Below are positions 1-6,458 of a DNA stretch of 17,431 nucleotides, in pieces. The stretch's first letter is position 1, and each line of letters begins with the position of its first letter. The stretch covers positions 1 to 17,431 of the forward strand of contig JAHISE010000013.1 in the NCBI GenBank assembly GCA_018818235.1, read 5' to 3'. The DNA comes from Patescibacteria group bacterium (GTDB taxonomy: Bacteria > Patescibacteriota > Gracilibacteria > Peribacterales > Peribacteraceae). The position numbers were made by a program, and so were the translations under genes. Below the pieces are notes generated by a model, which was not told the DNA's origin, did no database searches, and was given only the letters and a program-made list of their open reading frames with translations.

Positions 1-65
1 GACTCCAAAATCTCCATTGCCTTCTTTTTCGTGTTATCATTTGTGCGGACATGTAAATGTGCCAT
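1..65 (-). CDS. RelB/DinJ-like antitoxin, N-terminus only (leaves window)
   Basis: The minus strand opens with ATG at 65 and stays open to the window edge. The first 21 residues begin MAHLHVRTNDNTKKKAMEIL. This fits the N-terminal beta strand and first helix of RelB/DinJ ribbon-helix-helix antitoxins, in which a short 'xVRxD' strand binds the operator and is followed by a Lys-rich helix. Such proteins neutralise a RelE/YafQ-type toxin and repress their own operon. A toxin gene would be expected further left, outside this window. A near-consensus promoter lies just upstream (92-121). There is no obvious ribosome binding site. Only 21 residues are visible, so the family call is tentative. Confidence 0.5.
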   Translation of the reverse strand, partial: MAHLHVRTNDNTKKKAMEILE

Positions 66-91
66 ATTTGGAATTGGAAAATAACATATCA

Positions 92-121
92 ATTATATAC
101 CCAATGTGATTACAATGTCAA
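92..121 (-). promoter_or_regulatory. Near-consensus sigma70 promoter for the antitoxin-like gene
   Basis: Read leftward, TTGACA (116-121) and TATAAT (92-97) are both perfect matches, separated by 18 bases. Transcription would start near 85, giving a short leader of about 20 bases before ATG at 65. The -35 box overlaps the ATG of the divergent wecB gene, so the two transcription units share their control region. Confidence 0.6.
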
Positions 122-1491
122 CACAACAAGACGAAATAACCTATAAATCACCAACTTTCTACGACGACCTAGTGGCTCAGTCCGATCCTCATGTTCACAT
201 GGTAATGATCGCGACAAAGCCGGATATCATCAAACAGGTCCCATTATTCAAGGAGCTCAAAAAACGTGGGCATATCGCTGTTTTGGCACATACAGGCCAG
301 CATTATGATGAGAACCTGAGTGGTGGGATGCTCAAAGAATTTGGAGTGGAGCCTGATTTTAATTTGAATGTTAGGGGTGGAATGCATGAGATTGTTTCTC
401 AGATTATTGGAAGACTCGGATATGTAATTGGTGAGCTAAAAAGTAGAGGAAAGATTGTAATTCCTTATGTTCATGGAGATACAACTACGGCGATGGCTTC
501 GGCAAATGCAGGGTATTGCCATGGGTTTTCTTCAGTTCATGTGGAGGCAGGCATTCGGACATTAACTCCAGAGTATGGAAATCCCAAATCACAAATACCA
601 AATAACAAGCAAAACTCAAATTCCAAAATTCAAATCTCAAACTTCGATGTTGCGGATTGGAGGAAGTTTTTGATGGATAAGAATAATTGGGGTAGAGGAT
701 CGCAGGAACCTTATCCGGAACAGTTCAATACCAGATGTGCCGAGGCTGCGACGGGAATTCATTTGGCTCCGGTTGAGCTTGATCGTGAGTTTATGCAAAG
801 CGAAGGTTATTGTGATGACAGGATCTTTGTTGTTGGTAACTCGGTTGTTGATGCAACTTTGGAAGCTGTTGAGAATGCTGCAAATTCGAAAATTTTTGAA
901 CAGTATCCACAACTGGCTGATGGTAACTTCGTTAGGTTCTGCATTCACCGACGTGAGAACTGTATTTCCGAAAAAAGGTTTATGGCGATTTATGGTGCAA
1001 TGAAATCTATGATCGAAGAAGGTCGAACGGTGTTATTTATTAATATGCACCAGACAAAGGCCGCATTCGAACGCTTTGGGTTAAAAGAAGAGGTCGAGAA
1101 GTTGGATCAAGATCACGAAAATTTTGTATTCTCCGACGTTTGGCCTTTATATACGGATGTTATTGCGGCAATGCAAAAGGCTTCGGTTTGTGCAACGGAC
1201 TCCGGTTCCATGCAGGAAGAAATGAATGTACTTGGAATTCCATGCGTAACACTCAGATTCGGTTCAGATCGTGGTGAGTCTGCAATAAACGGAGGTAATC
1301 TGATAGCTCCTCCAATTGACAGTGAGCTGATTAAAAAAATGATCGAGTATGCATGGGACAATCAGGAGATGAAGGCAGCGCCTAAGATCTATGGGGAGAA
1401 TGTATCTTCGTTGTGTGTAGATAAGGTCGAAGAAGTGTTAGGAAGGGGAGAGGAGGTGTTTAGGAGTGAGGGGAAGAGATTGGGATTTTAG
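115..1491 (+). CDS. wecB: UDP-N-acetylglucosamine 2-epimerase (non-hydrolysing), WecB family
   Basis: The enzyme interconverts UDP-GlcNAc and UDP-ManNAc in the cytoplasm to supply surface polysaccharide. Family blocks seen in order: ATKPDIIKQVPL (nucleotide-binding start), TGQHYDENLSGGML, YVHGDTTTA with the catalytic Asp, HVEAGIRT with the Glu, PEQFNTR, VVGNSVVDA, the HRREN box with the catalytic His, and DSGSMQEE near the C-terminus, which normally binds UDP. The loop between HVEAGIRT and PEQFNTR is much longer than in E. coli WecB. About 23 of its residues (near 154-177) come from an in-frame heptad repeat. ATG 115 is chosen, giving 458 residues; GTG 106 in the same frame is possible and has TATATA six bases before it. 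It is followed by the wzy-like gene in the same direction, so a polysaccharide role is likely. Confidence 0.9.
   Translation: MSTQQDEITYKSPTFYDDLVAQSDPHVHMVMIATKPDIIKQVPLFKELKKRGHIAVLAHTGQHYDENLSGGMLKEFGVEPDFNLNVRGGMHEIVSQIIGRLGYVIGELKSRGKIVIPYVHGDTTTAMASANAGYCHGFSSVHVEAGIRTLTPEYGNPKSQIPNNKQNSNSKIQISNFDVADWRKFLMDKNNWGRGSQEPYPEQFNTRCAEAATGIHLAPVELDREFMQSEGYCDDRIFVVGNSVVDATLEAVENAANSKIFEQYPQLADGNFVRFCIHRRENCISEKRFMAIYGAMKSMIEEGRTVLFINMHQTKAAFERFGLKEEVEKLDQDHENFVFSDVWPLYTDVIAAMQKASVCATDSGSMQEEMNVLGIPCVTLRFGSDRGESAINGGNLIAPPIDSELIKKMIEYAWDNQEMKAAPKIYGENVSSLCVDKVEEVLGRGEEVFRSEGKRLGF
579..641 (+). repeat. In-frame heptad repeat inside wecB
   Basis: Nine consecutive 7-base units follow one another: AAATCCC, AAATCAC, AAATACC, AAATAAC and further variants, ending in units of the form NNNCAAA. 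The tract encodes an Asn/Ser/Gln/Lys-rich stretch in a loop of the epimerase. Only one arm is present; no T-rich partner lies nearby. Confidence 0.75.
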
Positions 1492-1670
1492 TGGAAAGTG
1501 GAAAGTGGAAAATAGGTGTATCATTTGATAGTAATCACGCTTGGTGTCACTTTACCCCGCACCGTTACTATTGATAATAATATGACAAACAACCTATTAA
1601 TCATCGTATTAGACTATCAAACTGGATGCGGGGTTTAGTATTTTCCGTTTTACACTTTCCGCTTTTCATT
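1491..1670. repeat. Heptad inverted-repeat element between wecB and the wzy-like gene
   Basis: The left arm is GTGGAAA three times (1491-1511); its first base is the last base of the wecB stop codon. The right arm (1640-1667) has heptads ATTTTCC, GTTTTAC, ACTTTCC, GCTTTTC, which read in reverse complement as the same GGAAA-type units. The core has further complementary pairs: TTTGATAGT (1524-1532) with ACTATCAAA (1613-1621), and ACCCCGC (1554-1560) with GCGGGGT (1628-1634). The element fills almost the whole gap and ends eight bases before the next gene's ATG. Confidence 0.75.
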
Positions 1671-1677
1671 CCCTCCG

Positions 1678-3117
1678 ATGCTCCAACGCCTCCGCGAACC
1701 CCTAACGCTCCTCCTCCTCGGACTCCTCCCGTTCCATGCTCTTTTGGTTACGGTTGGTACAAAACTAATATCAGGTTCAGGGCATGCTCCGCTCACAGCT
1801 CTTGCATTATGGAAAGAGGCTTTGCTGGGGATTATCCTTTTGATCGCATTCATCGAGTGGCTGCGAACTCCATCCAAGCCCTGTAGGAGCAGATGGGCTT
1901 TTGATGATATTGATTTATTAATCATTGGATTAGTTATCTTTTCGATTGTAATAACAAGTTTATCTCATGCAGATTGGAAACTTTATGCCTTTGGATTTAA
2001 ATATGATTTTATACCTCTGATCACTTTCTTTGCTTTGAGGCGAGTTGTTTGGTCAAAAACATTTTTCAGGAAAGCAATGAGTGTACTTGTCATGGTCGGG
2101 GCAGTAATTGCAGCTTACGCAGTTGATACTCTTTATCTTCCCGAAAGATTCTTTTATTGGTTAGGATACTCCGACCTTCATTCACTTTACGTTCCCGATC
2201 AACCTTTGGCTGCATTCCAATACCTAGAAGGTGGAGGGTGGAGGAGGGTGCAGAGTGTTATGAGTGGGCCTAATCAGCTCGGTTTATGGTTGTTAATACC
2301 GTTTAGTATTAGCTTAGTATTAGTTCTTCGAAATACCGTTGCTACGTTGCTACGTTGCTACGTTTCTAGGTTTATTGTTTTAGGATTGATAGTGATAGGT
2401 TTATTTCTAACTTTCTCCAGAAGTGCCTGGATTGGGGTGGCAGTCATCATTGTTGTTGCAGTTGTTCTCACTCAGTCAAAAGATTTGGTCAGACGATACG
2501 TTCTTAATATGTTTGTTGCAGGAGTGATTGCTTTGATTATCGGAGTTTTGATAAAGCCCGATGTATTCCTTCGACTTTCGTCATCCAAGGATCATTTGAC
2601 AAGACCGATAGAAGCTGCGATGACAATGTGGGAAAATCCTTTTGGATTGGGACTGGGAACTGCGGGACCTGCTAGCAATCGCGTAAGTGATACATGTGTT
2701 CATCTAAAAGCTGATGATGATCCTTCTTGGGCTAGTGATCGTCCTAACCTGTGTGTTTTTCTCGGAGACTCACAAGTCCAGCCTCCGCTCATAAAAGATG
2801 AGCTACGGCTGGCAGGTCAACCAACAGATCGAGAATGCAAATGTCCTAACTTACCGGAGAATTGGTACCTCCAGATTGGAGTTGAAATGGGTTTTGCCGG
2901 ACTGGCTGCGTTTGCACTTATAATTCTGTTCATACTTCGAAAACTTAGGAAAAACAAAGAAGCGTTACCCATTTTCCTCGGATTCCTTGGTATATCAATT
3001 GCAGCACTCTTCCTTCATGCATGGGAGGATAGTGCGGTGGCTTTGACTGTTTGGATTTTGGCGGCTTATGTTTGTTCACTTTCTTCTGCCGGCAGTGCAT
3101 CTACGGGTTCAGATTGA
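1678..3117 (+). CDS. O-antigen ligase / polymerase family membrane protein (Wzy_C-like)
   Basis: A 479-residue protein with about ten to twelve hydrophobic segments (for example 10-28, 46-60, 78-96, 110-120, 134-150, 202-218, 232-246, 252-266, 276-292, 406-420, 431-447, 454-466). Family hallmarks are TFSRSAWIG (245-253) and NPFGLGLGTAGPASNR (320-335) before a large outer loop, then LPENWYLQIGVEMGFAGL. Such proteins join or polymerise sugar chains at the outer face of the cytoplasmic membrane. The loop carries four cysteines (340, 359, 387, 389) that could form disulfides. Two short tandem repeats lie in frame (near residues 184-194 and 220-230). ATG 1678 is immediately after a repeat element and has no Shine-Dalgarno. 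Whether it is a ligase or a polymerase cannot be told from sequence alone. Confidence 0.8.
   Translation: MLQRLREPLTLLLLGLLPFHALLVTVGTKLISGSGHAPLTALALWKEALLGIILLIAFIEWLRTPSKPCRSRWAFDDIDLLIIGLVIFSIVITSLSHADWKLYAFGFKYDFIPLITFFALRRVVWSKTFFRKAMSVLVMVGAVIAAYAVDTLYLPERFFYWLGYSDLHSLYVPDQPLAAFQYLEGGGWRRVQSVMSGPNQLGLWLLIPFSISLVLVLRNTVATLLRCYVSRFIVLGLIVIGLFLTFSRSAWIGVAVIIVVAVVLTQSKDLVRRYVLNMFVAGVIALIIGVLIKPDVFLRLSSSKDHLTRPIEAAMTMWENPFGLGLGTAGPASNRVSDTCVHLKADDDPSWASDRPNLCVFLGDSQVQPPLIKDELRLAGQPTDRECKCPNLPENWYLQIGVEMGFAGLAAFALIILFILRKLRKNKEALPIFLGFLGISIAALFLHAWEDSAVALTVWILAAYVCSLSSAGSASTGSD
2228..2368 (+). repeat. Two short tandem repeats inside the wzy-like gene
   Basis: GGTGGAG is repeated at about 2231-2244, in the codons for EGGGWRR. 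CGTTGCTA, an 8-base unit, occurs three times at 2337-2360, followed by the variant CGTTTCTA to 2368, in the codons for NTVATLLRCYVSR. Both keep the frame open. No opposite arm is visible. Confidence 0.55.
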
Positions 3118-3154
3118 TCCGTAAGATTCACACTACTTTCATTACCGGTCAGTA

Positions 3155-3655
3155 CTATTGTTTCGCCATCCGGTTCCACAGGTGCCTCAGCCTGATGTCG
3201 AGTTCAGTTTTTCCTGTTTGTTGTTCCATGATTCTTTGGGCAATCATAGCGTATCTGATAAGTCTTCTTCTATGTCTTGCCAGATCAGAAATTGCACCTC
3301 TTAAGTTTGCTTCAGGTGATGTAATTTCGGGTATTAAATCAAGTATTTCACGTGTGAATGTACTGAGCTGTGCTGTCTGGTGTTCAACATCTTCTTTTAC
3401 TTGTGTAACTTCTTCGGGATACCTTTTTTTTATTTGTGCAATAATTGATTGATGAGCAATTCTGAAACCTTTGAGATAATGGAGTATTCCACTTGTTGTT
3501 GCTGCTTGGTTAGGCAGGGTATTTGGATCTTTTTGTTCGTTTATAAGAACTCTAGGCCATGTCATGCTTTCTTCGGAAGCCTTGGTTAGTAGGAGAGCTA
3601 TTGTGCCGAGATCAAAATGATCATTAAAGTCACGTGATGTTGGTAGTCTTTCCAT
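3155..3655 (-). CDS. Hypothetical helical protein
   Basis: I do not recognise this 166-residue protein. It has no signal peptide or membrane segment. It appears mostly alpha-helical, with charged amphipathic stretches near 60-108 (LKGFRIAHQS to LDLIP) and 117-150 (an Arg-rich run ARHRRRLIRY, then AQRIMEQQTG). The C-terminal part resembles a coiled or helix-bundle dimer, but no motif identifies a function. It is convergent with the wzy-like gene, 37 bases apart, and divergent from guaA, whose control region it shares. A minus-strand TTGACA at 3687-3692 could serve as its -35 box. Codon use looks like its neighbours, and the length and uninterrupted frame between two clear genes argue that it is real. 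Confidence 0.65.
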   Translation of the reverse strand: MERLPTSRDFNDHFDLGTIALLLTKASEESMTWPRVLINEQKDPNTLPNQAATTSGILHYLKGFRIAHQSIIAQIKKRYPEEVTQVKEDVEHQTAQLSTFTREILDLIPEITSPEANLRGAISDLARHRRRLIRYAMIAQRIMEQQTGKTELDIRLRHLWNRMAKQ

Positions 3656-3685
3656 AGGGGTCCAGTTTCCTACTCGACTTTCTCT

Positions 3686-3715
3686 TTGTCAAACCACTTT
3701 ACTTAACGGTATCCT
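3686..3715 (+). promoter_or_regulatory. guaA promoter, probably leaderless
   Basis: TTGTCA (3686-3691), an 18-base gap and TATCCT (3710-3715) lie so close to the gene that only six bases separate the -10 box from ATG 3722. Transcription would start at or next to the start codon. The -35 box lies in TTTGTCAAA, which on the other strand gives TTGACA for the divergent gene. Confidence 0.5.
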
Positions 3716-3721
3716 TTGCAC

Positions 3722-5665
3722 ATGAAAGGAATAGTAATCCTCGACTTTGGTGGCCAATATGCACATCTGATTGCAAGCAGAATAAGGCGTTTGGGGGTTT
3801 ATTCGGAGATTCGCGAGGCGGAAACTTCTACTGAGGATTTAAAGGATGCTGGGGGGATTATACTCTCCGGGGGACCTCAGAGTGTTTATGATAAAGGTAG
3901 TCCTAAGGGAGATCCTGCACTTTTTGAATTGGGAGTTCCGGTGTTGGGGATTTGTTATGGATTGCATTGGATGACGCAGACGTTGGGTGGAGAGGTGAGG
4001 CAGGGGAAGGTGAAGGAATATGGTAAGACCCTGATTAGGACCAGCGACCAGCGACCAGCGACCAGCGACCCGTCACTGGTCACTAGTCACTCGTCATTAT
4101 TTGGAAATTGCTCTTCAGAATTCACCGTTTGGATGTCGCATGGGGATGAGGCGGTGGGGTTGCCAGATGGATTTGAGCAGATTGCAACTTCCGATTCATG
4201 TAAGAATGCAGCGTTTGCGGATCTTGATCGCAATCTTTTTGCGGTTCAGTTTCATCCCGAAGTTACTCATACAGAACATGGTAATCAGATTTTGCAGAAC
4301 TTTGTAGAGTTGTGCGATGCTGATCCTTGGTCAGTGTCGGGATATAAAGATATTGTAAGCGAGGAAATCAAAACTCAAGTTGGAGATCGCAAAGTCTTCA
4401 TGCTTGTTTCCGGTGGTGTAGATTCTTCCGTTGCGTTCACTCTGCTTGATCAAGTATTGGGAGCTGATAGAGTTCAGGGTTTGTTGGTTGATACAGGAAT
4501 GATGAGAAAGGATGAGGTGAAGTTAATTCAGGAAGCGTTCAAGGATTTAGATTTGCCGAACTTGAGAGTGGAGGATGCATCAGATAGATTCTTTAAAAAT
4601 CTGAAAGGCGTTTATGATCCGGAAAAGAAAAGAGAAATAATTGGGAATACGTTTATTGAAGTACAAAAAGAGGTTTTTGATGAAATGGGACTTGCAGGTG
4701 TCGGAATCCGGAATCCGGAATCCGGACAATCAGGGGAGTCGATTGTCGATTGCCTGCCGGCTGTAGCCTTGGCGAAGGCTGGTCGATTGCGTAAAGCAAC
4801 GTGGTTGCCACGCAACTTTACGTTGTCGAATGTCGATGAGTGGATGTTGGGGCAGGGAACCATTTATCCCGATACAATCGAAACAGGTGGAACAAAGCAT
4901 GCGGATAAGATTAAGACTCATCATAATCGGGTCGAAGCAGTTCAAAAGATGATTGAGGAGGGGAGAGTGATTGAGCCTTTGAAGGATCTGTATAAAGATG
5001 AAGTGCGTGAGCTTGGGGAAATGCTGGGGTTGCCGCACGATTTAGTGTGGCGTCACCCATTTCCTGGTCCTGGACTTGGAGTAAGAATTTTATGTTCTGA
5101 GTCGACAATCAACAATCAACAATCAACAATCAACACCCAACGATCAGCCATACTTCCAGTTAAATCAGTTGGTGTGCAAGGCGATGGGAGGACTTACAGA
5201 TATGCACTTGCAGTTTTCTCTGAGAATCCTTTTGAGGTGACAGATGAGTTATGGAGTCAGTCGACGGAAATTCCGAACAAAGATCCGGAGATTAATAGAG
5301 TGCTTAAATGTACATCACATCCTGAACCAGTTGAGTTTGTATTCACTTCCGGAGATGTTAATCGTGAGAGAGCTGATCTATTGCGAGAGGCAGATCAGAT
5401 TGTATTTGAAGAGATGCACAATGCAGATCTTTACGAAAAAATATGGCAGTTCCCGGTTGTACTTCTTCCATTTGGAACGTCAGAGGGAGGGCAGTCGGTA
5501 GTTCTGCGACCAATCGATTCCACCGATGCAATGACTGCAAATGCATCCAGACTACCCGAAGAAGTAATTAAGAAAATGACGGAGAGAATCCTAGCATTAG
5601 ATGGAGTTGATATGGTGTTTTATGATTTGACCAGTAAGCCACCGGGGACTATTGAGTGGGAGTAG
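3722..5665 (+). CDS. guaA: GMP synthase (glutamine-hydrolysing), eukaryote-like C-terminal region
   Basis: Converts XMP to GMP with ATP and glutamine. The N-terminal class I amidotransferase has nucleophile Cys78 in GICYG, and His178 and Glu180 in FHPE. The ATP-pyrophosphatase P-loop SGGVDSS is at 230-236. The C-terminal half matches my memory of human GMP synthetase better than E. coli GuaA: IKTHHN, VIEPLKD, HPFPGPGLGVRILC, LPVKSVGVQGDGRTY, an extra subdomain, and the ending YDLTSKPPGTIEWE. At 647 residues it is far longer than the roughly 525 of E. coli. Three in-frame insertions derive from repeats (residues about 107-125, 325-370 and 459-475), all at surface-loop positions between conserved blocks. 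ATG 3722 is chosen because MKGIVILDFGGQY begins the domain; the in-frame TTG 3716 is not needed. Confidence 0.95.
   Translation: MKGIVILDFGGQYAHLIASRIRRLGVYSEIREAETSTEDLKDAGGIILSGGPQSVYDKGSPKGDPALFELGVPVLGICYGLHWMTQTLGGEVRQGKVKEYGKTLIRTSDQRPATSDPSLVTSHSSLFGNCSSEFTVWMSHGDEAVGLPDGFEQIATSDSCKNAAFADLDRNLFAVQFHPEVTHTEHGNQILQNFVELCDADPWSVSGYKDIVSEEIKTQVGDRKVFMLVSGGVDSSVAFTLLDQVLGADRVQGLLVDTGMMRKDEVKLIQEAFKDLDLPNLRVEDASDRFFKNLKGVYDPEKKREIIGNTFIEVQKEVFDEMGLAGVGIRNPESGQSGESIVDCLPAVALAKAGRLRKATWLPRNFTLSNVDEWMLGQGTIYPDTIETGGTKHADKIKTHHNRVEAVQKMIEEGRVIEPLKDLYKDEVRELGEMLGLPHDLVWRHPFPGPGLGVRILCSESTINNQQSTINTQRSAILPVKSVGVQGDGRTYRYALAVFSENPFEVTDELWSQSTEIPNKDPEINRVLKCTSHPEPVEFVFTSGDVNRERADLLREADQIVFEEMHNADLYEKIWQFPVVLLPFGTSEGGQSVVLRPIDSTDAMTANASRLPEEVIKKMTERILALDGVDMVFYDLTSKPPGTIEWE
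4039..4096. repeat. In-frame heptad palindrome 1 in guaA
   Basis: GACCAGC is repeated four times without a break (4039-4066). It is followed by GTCACTG, GTCACTA and GTCACTC (4072-4092), which in reverse complement resemble the first unit, so the two arms can pair. Three heptads equal seven codons, so the peptide repeats as SDQRPAT then SDPSLVT. The insertion lies in the glutaminase domain between conserved blocks. Confidence 0.8.
4694..4831. repeat. In-frame composite repeat 2 in guaA
   Basis: Contains CGGAATC three times (4702-4722), then TCGATTG-type heptads, a GCCTGCCGG...AGCCTTGGCGAAGGC segment of a palindromic type, and a hairpin CGTAAAG...CGTGG ttg CCACG...CTTTACG near 4790-4825. It adds about 46 residues between FDEMGL and VDEWMLGQGTIYP, where other GMP synthases have only a short link. 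The frame is kept throughout. Confidence 0.75.
5097..5150. repeat. In-frame heptad repeat 3 in guaA
   Basis: CAATCAA occurs four times in tandem (5106-5133), encoding the seven-residue peptide repeat STINNQQ / STINTQR. It sits directly after HPFPGPGLGVRILC, where human GMP synthetase carries a long loop and E. coli GuaA does not. Confidence 0.8.
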
Positions 5666-5668
5666 GTA

Positions 5669-5794
5669 CTGGTTGGCAATTAGCAGTTGGCTATTGGCAA
5701 TTAGCTACCTGTACTGAGTTTATCGAAGTATTTTATGCCATTAACGAAGAATACCGGCCAATTGCCAATTGCCAATAAGCCAATTGCTCATAAG
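5669..5794. repeat. Heptad inverted-repeat element after guaA
   Basis: The left arm (about 5669-5710) consists of units such as ATTGGCA, ATTAGCA, GTTGGCT. The right arm (about 5755-5794) has CCAATTG and CCAATAA, complementary to the left. The same unit family recurs between the exonuclease gene and nth (12200-12285). A TACT...AGTA hairpin lies in the loop at 5712-5730. Confidence 0.75.
5712..5730. repeat. CTGAG-TCG hairpin, copy 1
   Basis: TACTGAGTTTATCGAAGTA: stem TACT/AGTA around a GAG...TCGA core. Related copies lie at 14421-14441 and 15461-15479, with different but still complementary stem ends. Confidence 0.5.
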
Positions 5795-5845
5795 AAAATA
5801 ATTCAAAAAGGCAAATAAATCCGTTTTCTCTTATAAATTTTCCCC

Positions 5846-5851
5846 TATACT
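5846..5851 (+). promoter_or_regulatory. Putative -10 box of the sigma factor gene
   Basis: TATACT ends nine bases before ATG 5861. No good -35 match is found 16-18 bases upstream (the bases there are T-rich). The spacing suggests an mRNA that starts within a few bases of the start codon. Confidence 0.4.
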
Positions 5852-5860
5852 TGCGGTCTA

Positions 5861-6430
5861 ATGGAACAAGGTGGCATCACTGAAGAGCAAATAATGAGTC
5901 TCGTTGCGAAATCACGGGAAGGGGACACGCAGTCTTTTTCCAAGATTTACGACCATTATTTTGCATCCGTATATCGCTATGCGGCGATCAGGGTTCCACG
6001 GGAAGTGGCGGAGGATCTGGTTGCGGAAGTTTTTGTTAAGGCATGGGAGAAATTGCATACGTTCAAAGAGCGTAAGAACGTTCCATTTGGAGCGTGGTTA
6101 TTTAGAATCGCCCGAAACGAAGTAATAGATACATACAGGATGAGCAAAACTTGGGAAGAAGTTCCGGAAGATTTAAGTGATCCGGATGAACTTAATCGTG
6201 CAGATGCAGGTGTAAACAGGCATTACGTTCTAAAGACAGTAAGGGGAGCGCTCGCAAAACTTCCTAAGCGCTATCGTGAAGTTTTGTCACTTTGTTTTAT
6301 AGCAGATTTAAGCCACGAAGAAGCAGCCAAGGTTCTGAGGTGTTCCGTTGGTGCAATCCGTGTTATGAAGTTTAGAGCTTTACAACAATTAAAGGATATT
6401 TTACCACCGGAAATCAAAGAAAACCTGTAA
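5861..6430 (+). CDS. ECF-type RNA polymerase sigma factor (sigma-70 family)
   Basis: A 189-residue two-domain sigma factor that would direct RNA polymerase to a limited set of promoters. Sigma2 covers about residues 15-93: FSKIYDHYFASVYRYA, then EDLVAEVFVKAWEKL (core-binding and -10 recognition) and WLFRIARNEVIDTYR. Sigma4 covers about 125-180: LPKRYREVLSLCFI, then SHEEAAKVLRCSVGAIRVM, the helix-turn-helix that reads the -35 element. There is no sigma1.1 or sigma3 region. Twenty-eight bases downstream begins a membrane FecR-domain protein, the usual place for the cognate anti-sigma factor. The target promoters cannot be seen from this window. Confidence 0.92.
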   Translation: MEQGGITEEQIMSLVAKSREGDTQSFSKIYDHYFASVYRYAAIRVPREVAEDLVAEVFVKAWEKLHTFKERKNVPFGAWLFRIARNEVIDTYRMSKTWEEVPEDLSDPDELNRADAGVNRHYVLKTVRGALAKLPKRYREVLSLCFIADLSHEEAAKVLRCSVGAIRVMKFRALQQLKDILPPEIKENL

Positions 6431-6458
6431 CAAAAGCCGTTATTACCCGTTTGTATCT

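Noticed and set aside
4039..4096. CRISPR-like or VNTR array
   Set aside because: Units are 7 bases with no spacers; they form a palindrome inside guaA.
4694..4831. Frameshift or pseudogene in guaA
   Set aside because: The frame is intact through all three inserts and every catalytic block is present, so the gene appears functional.
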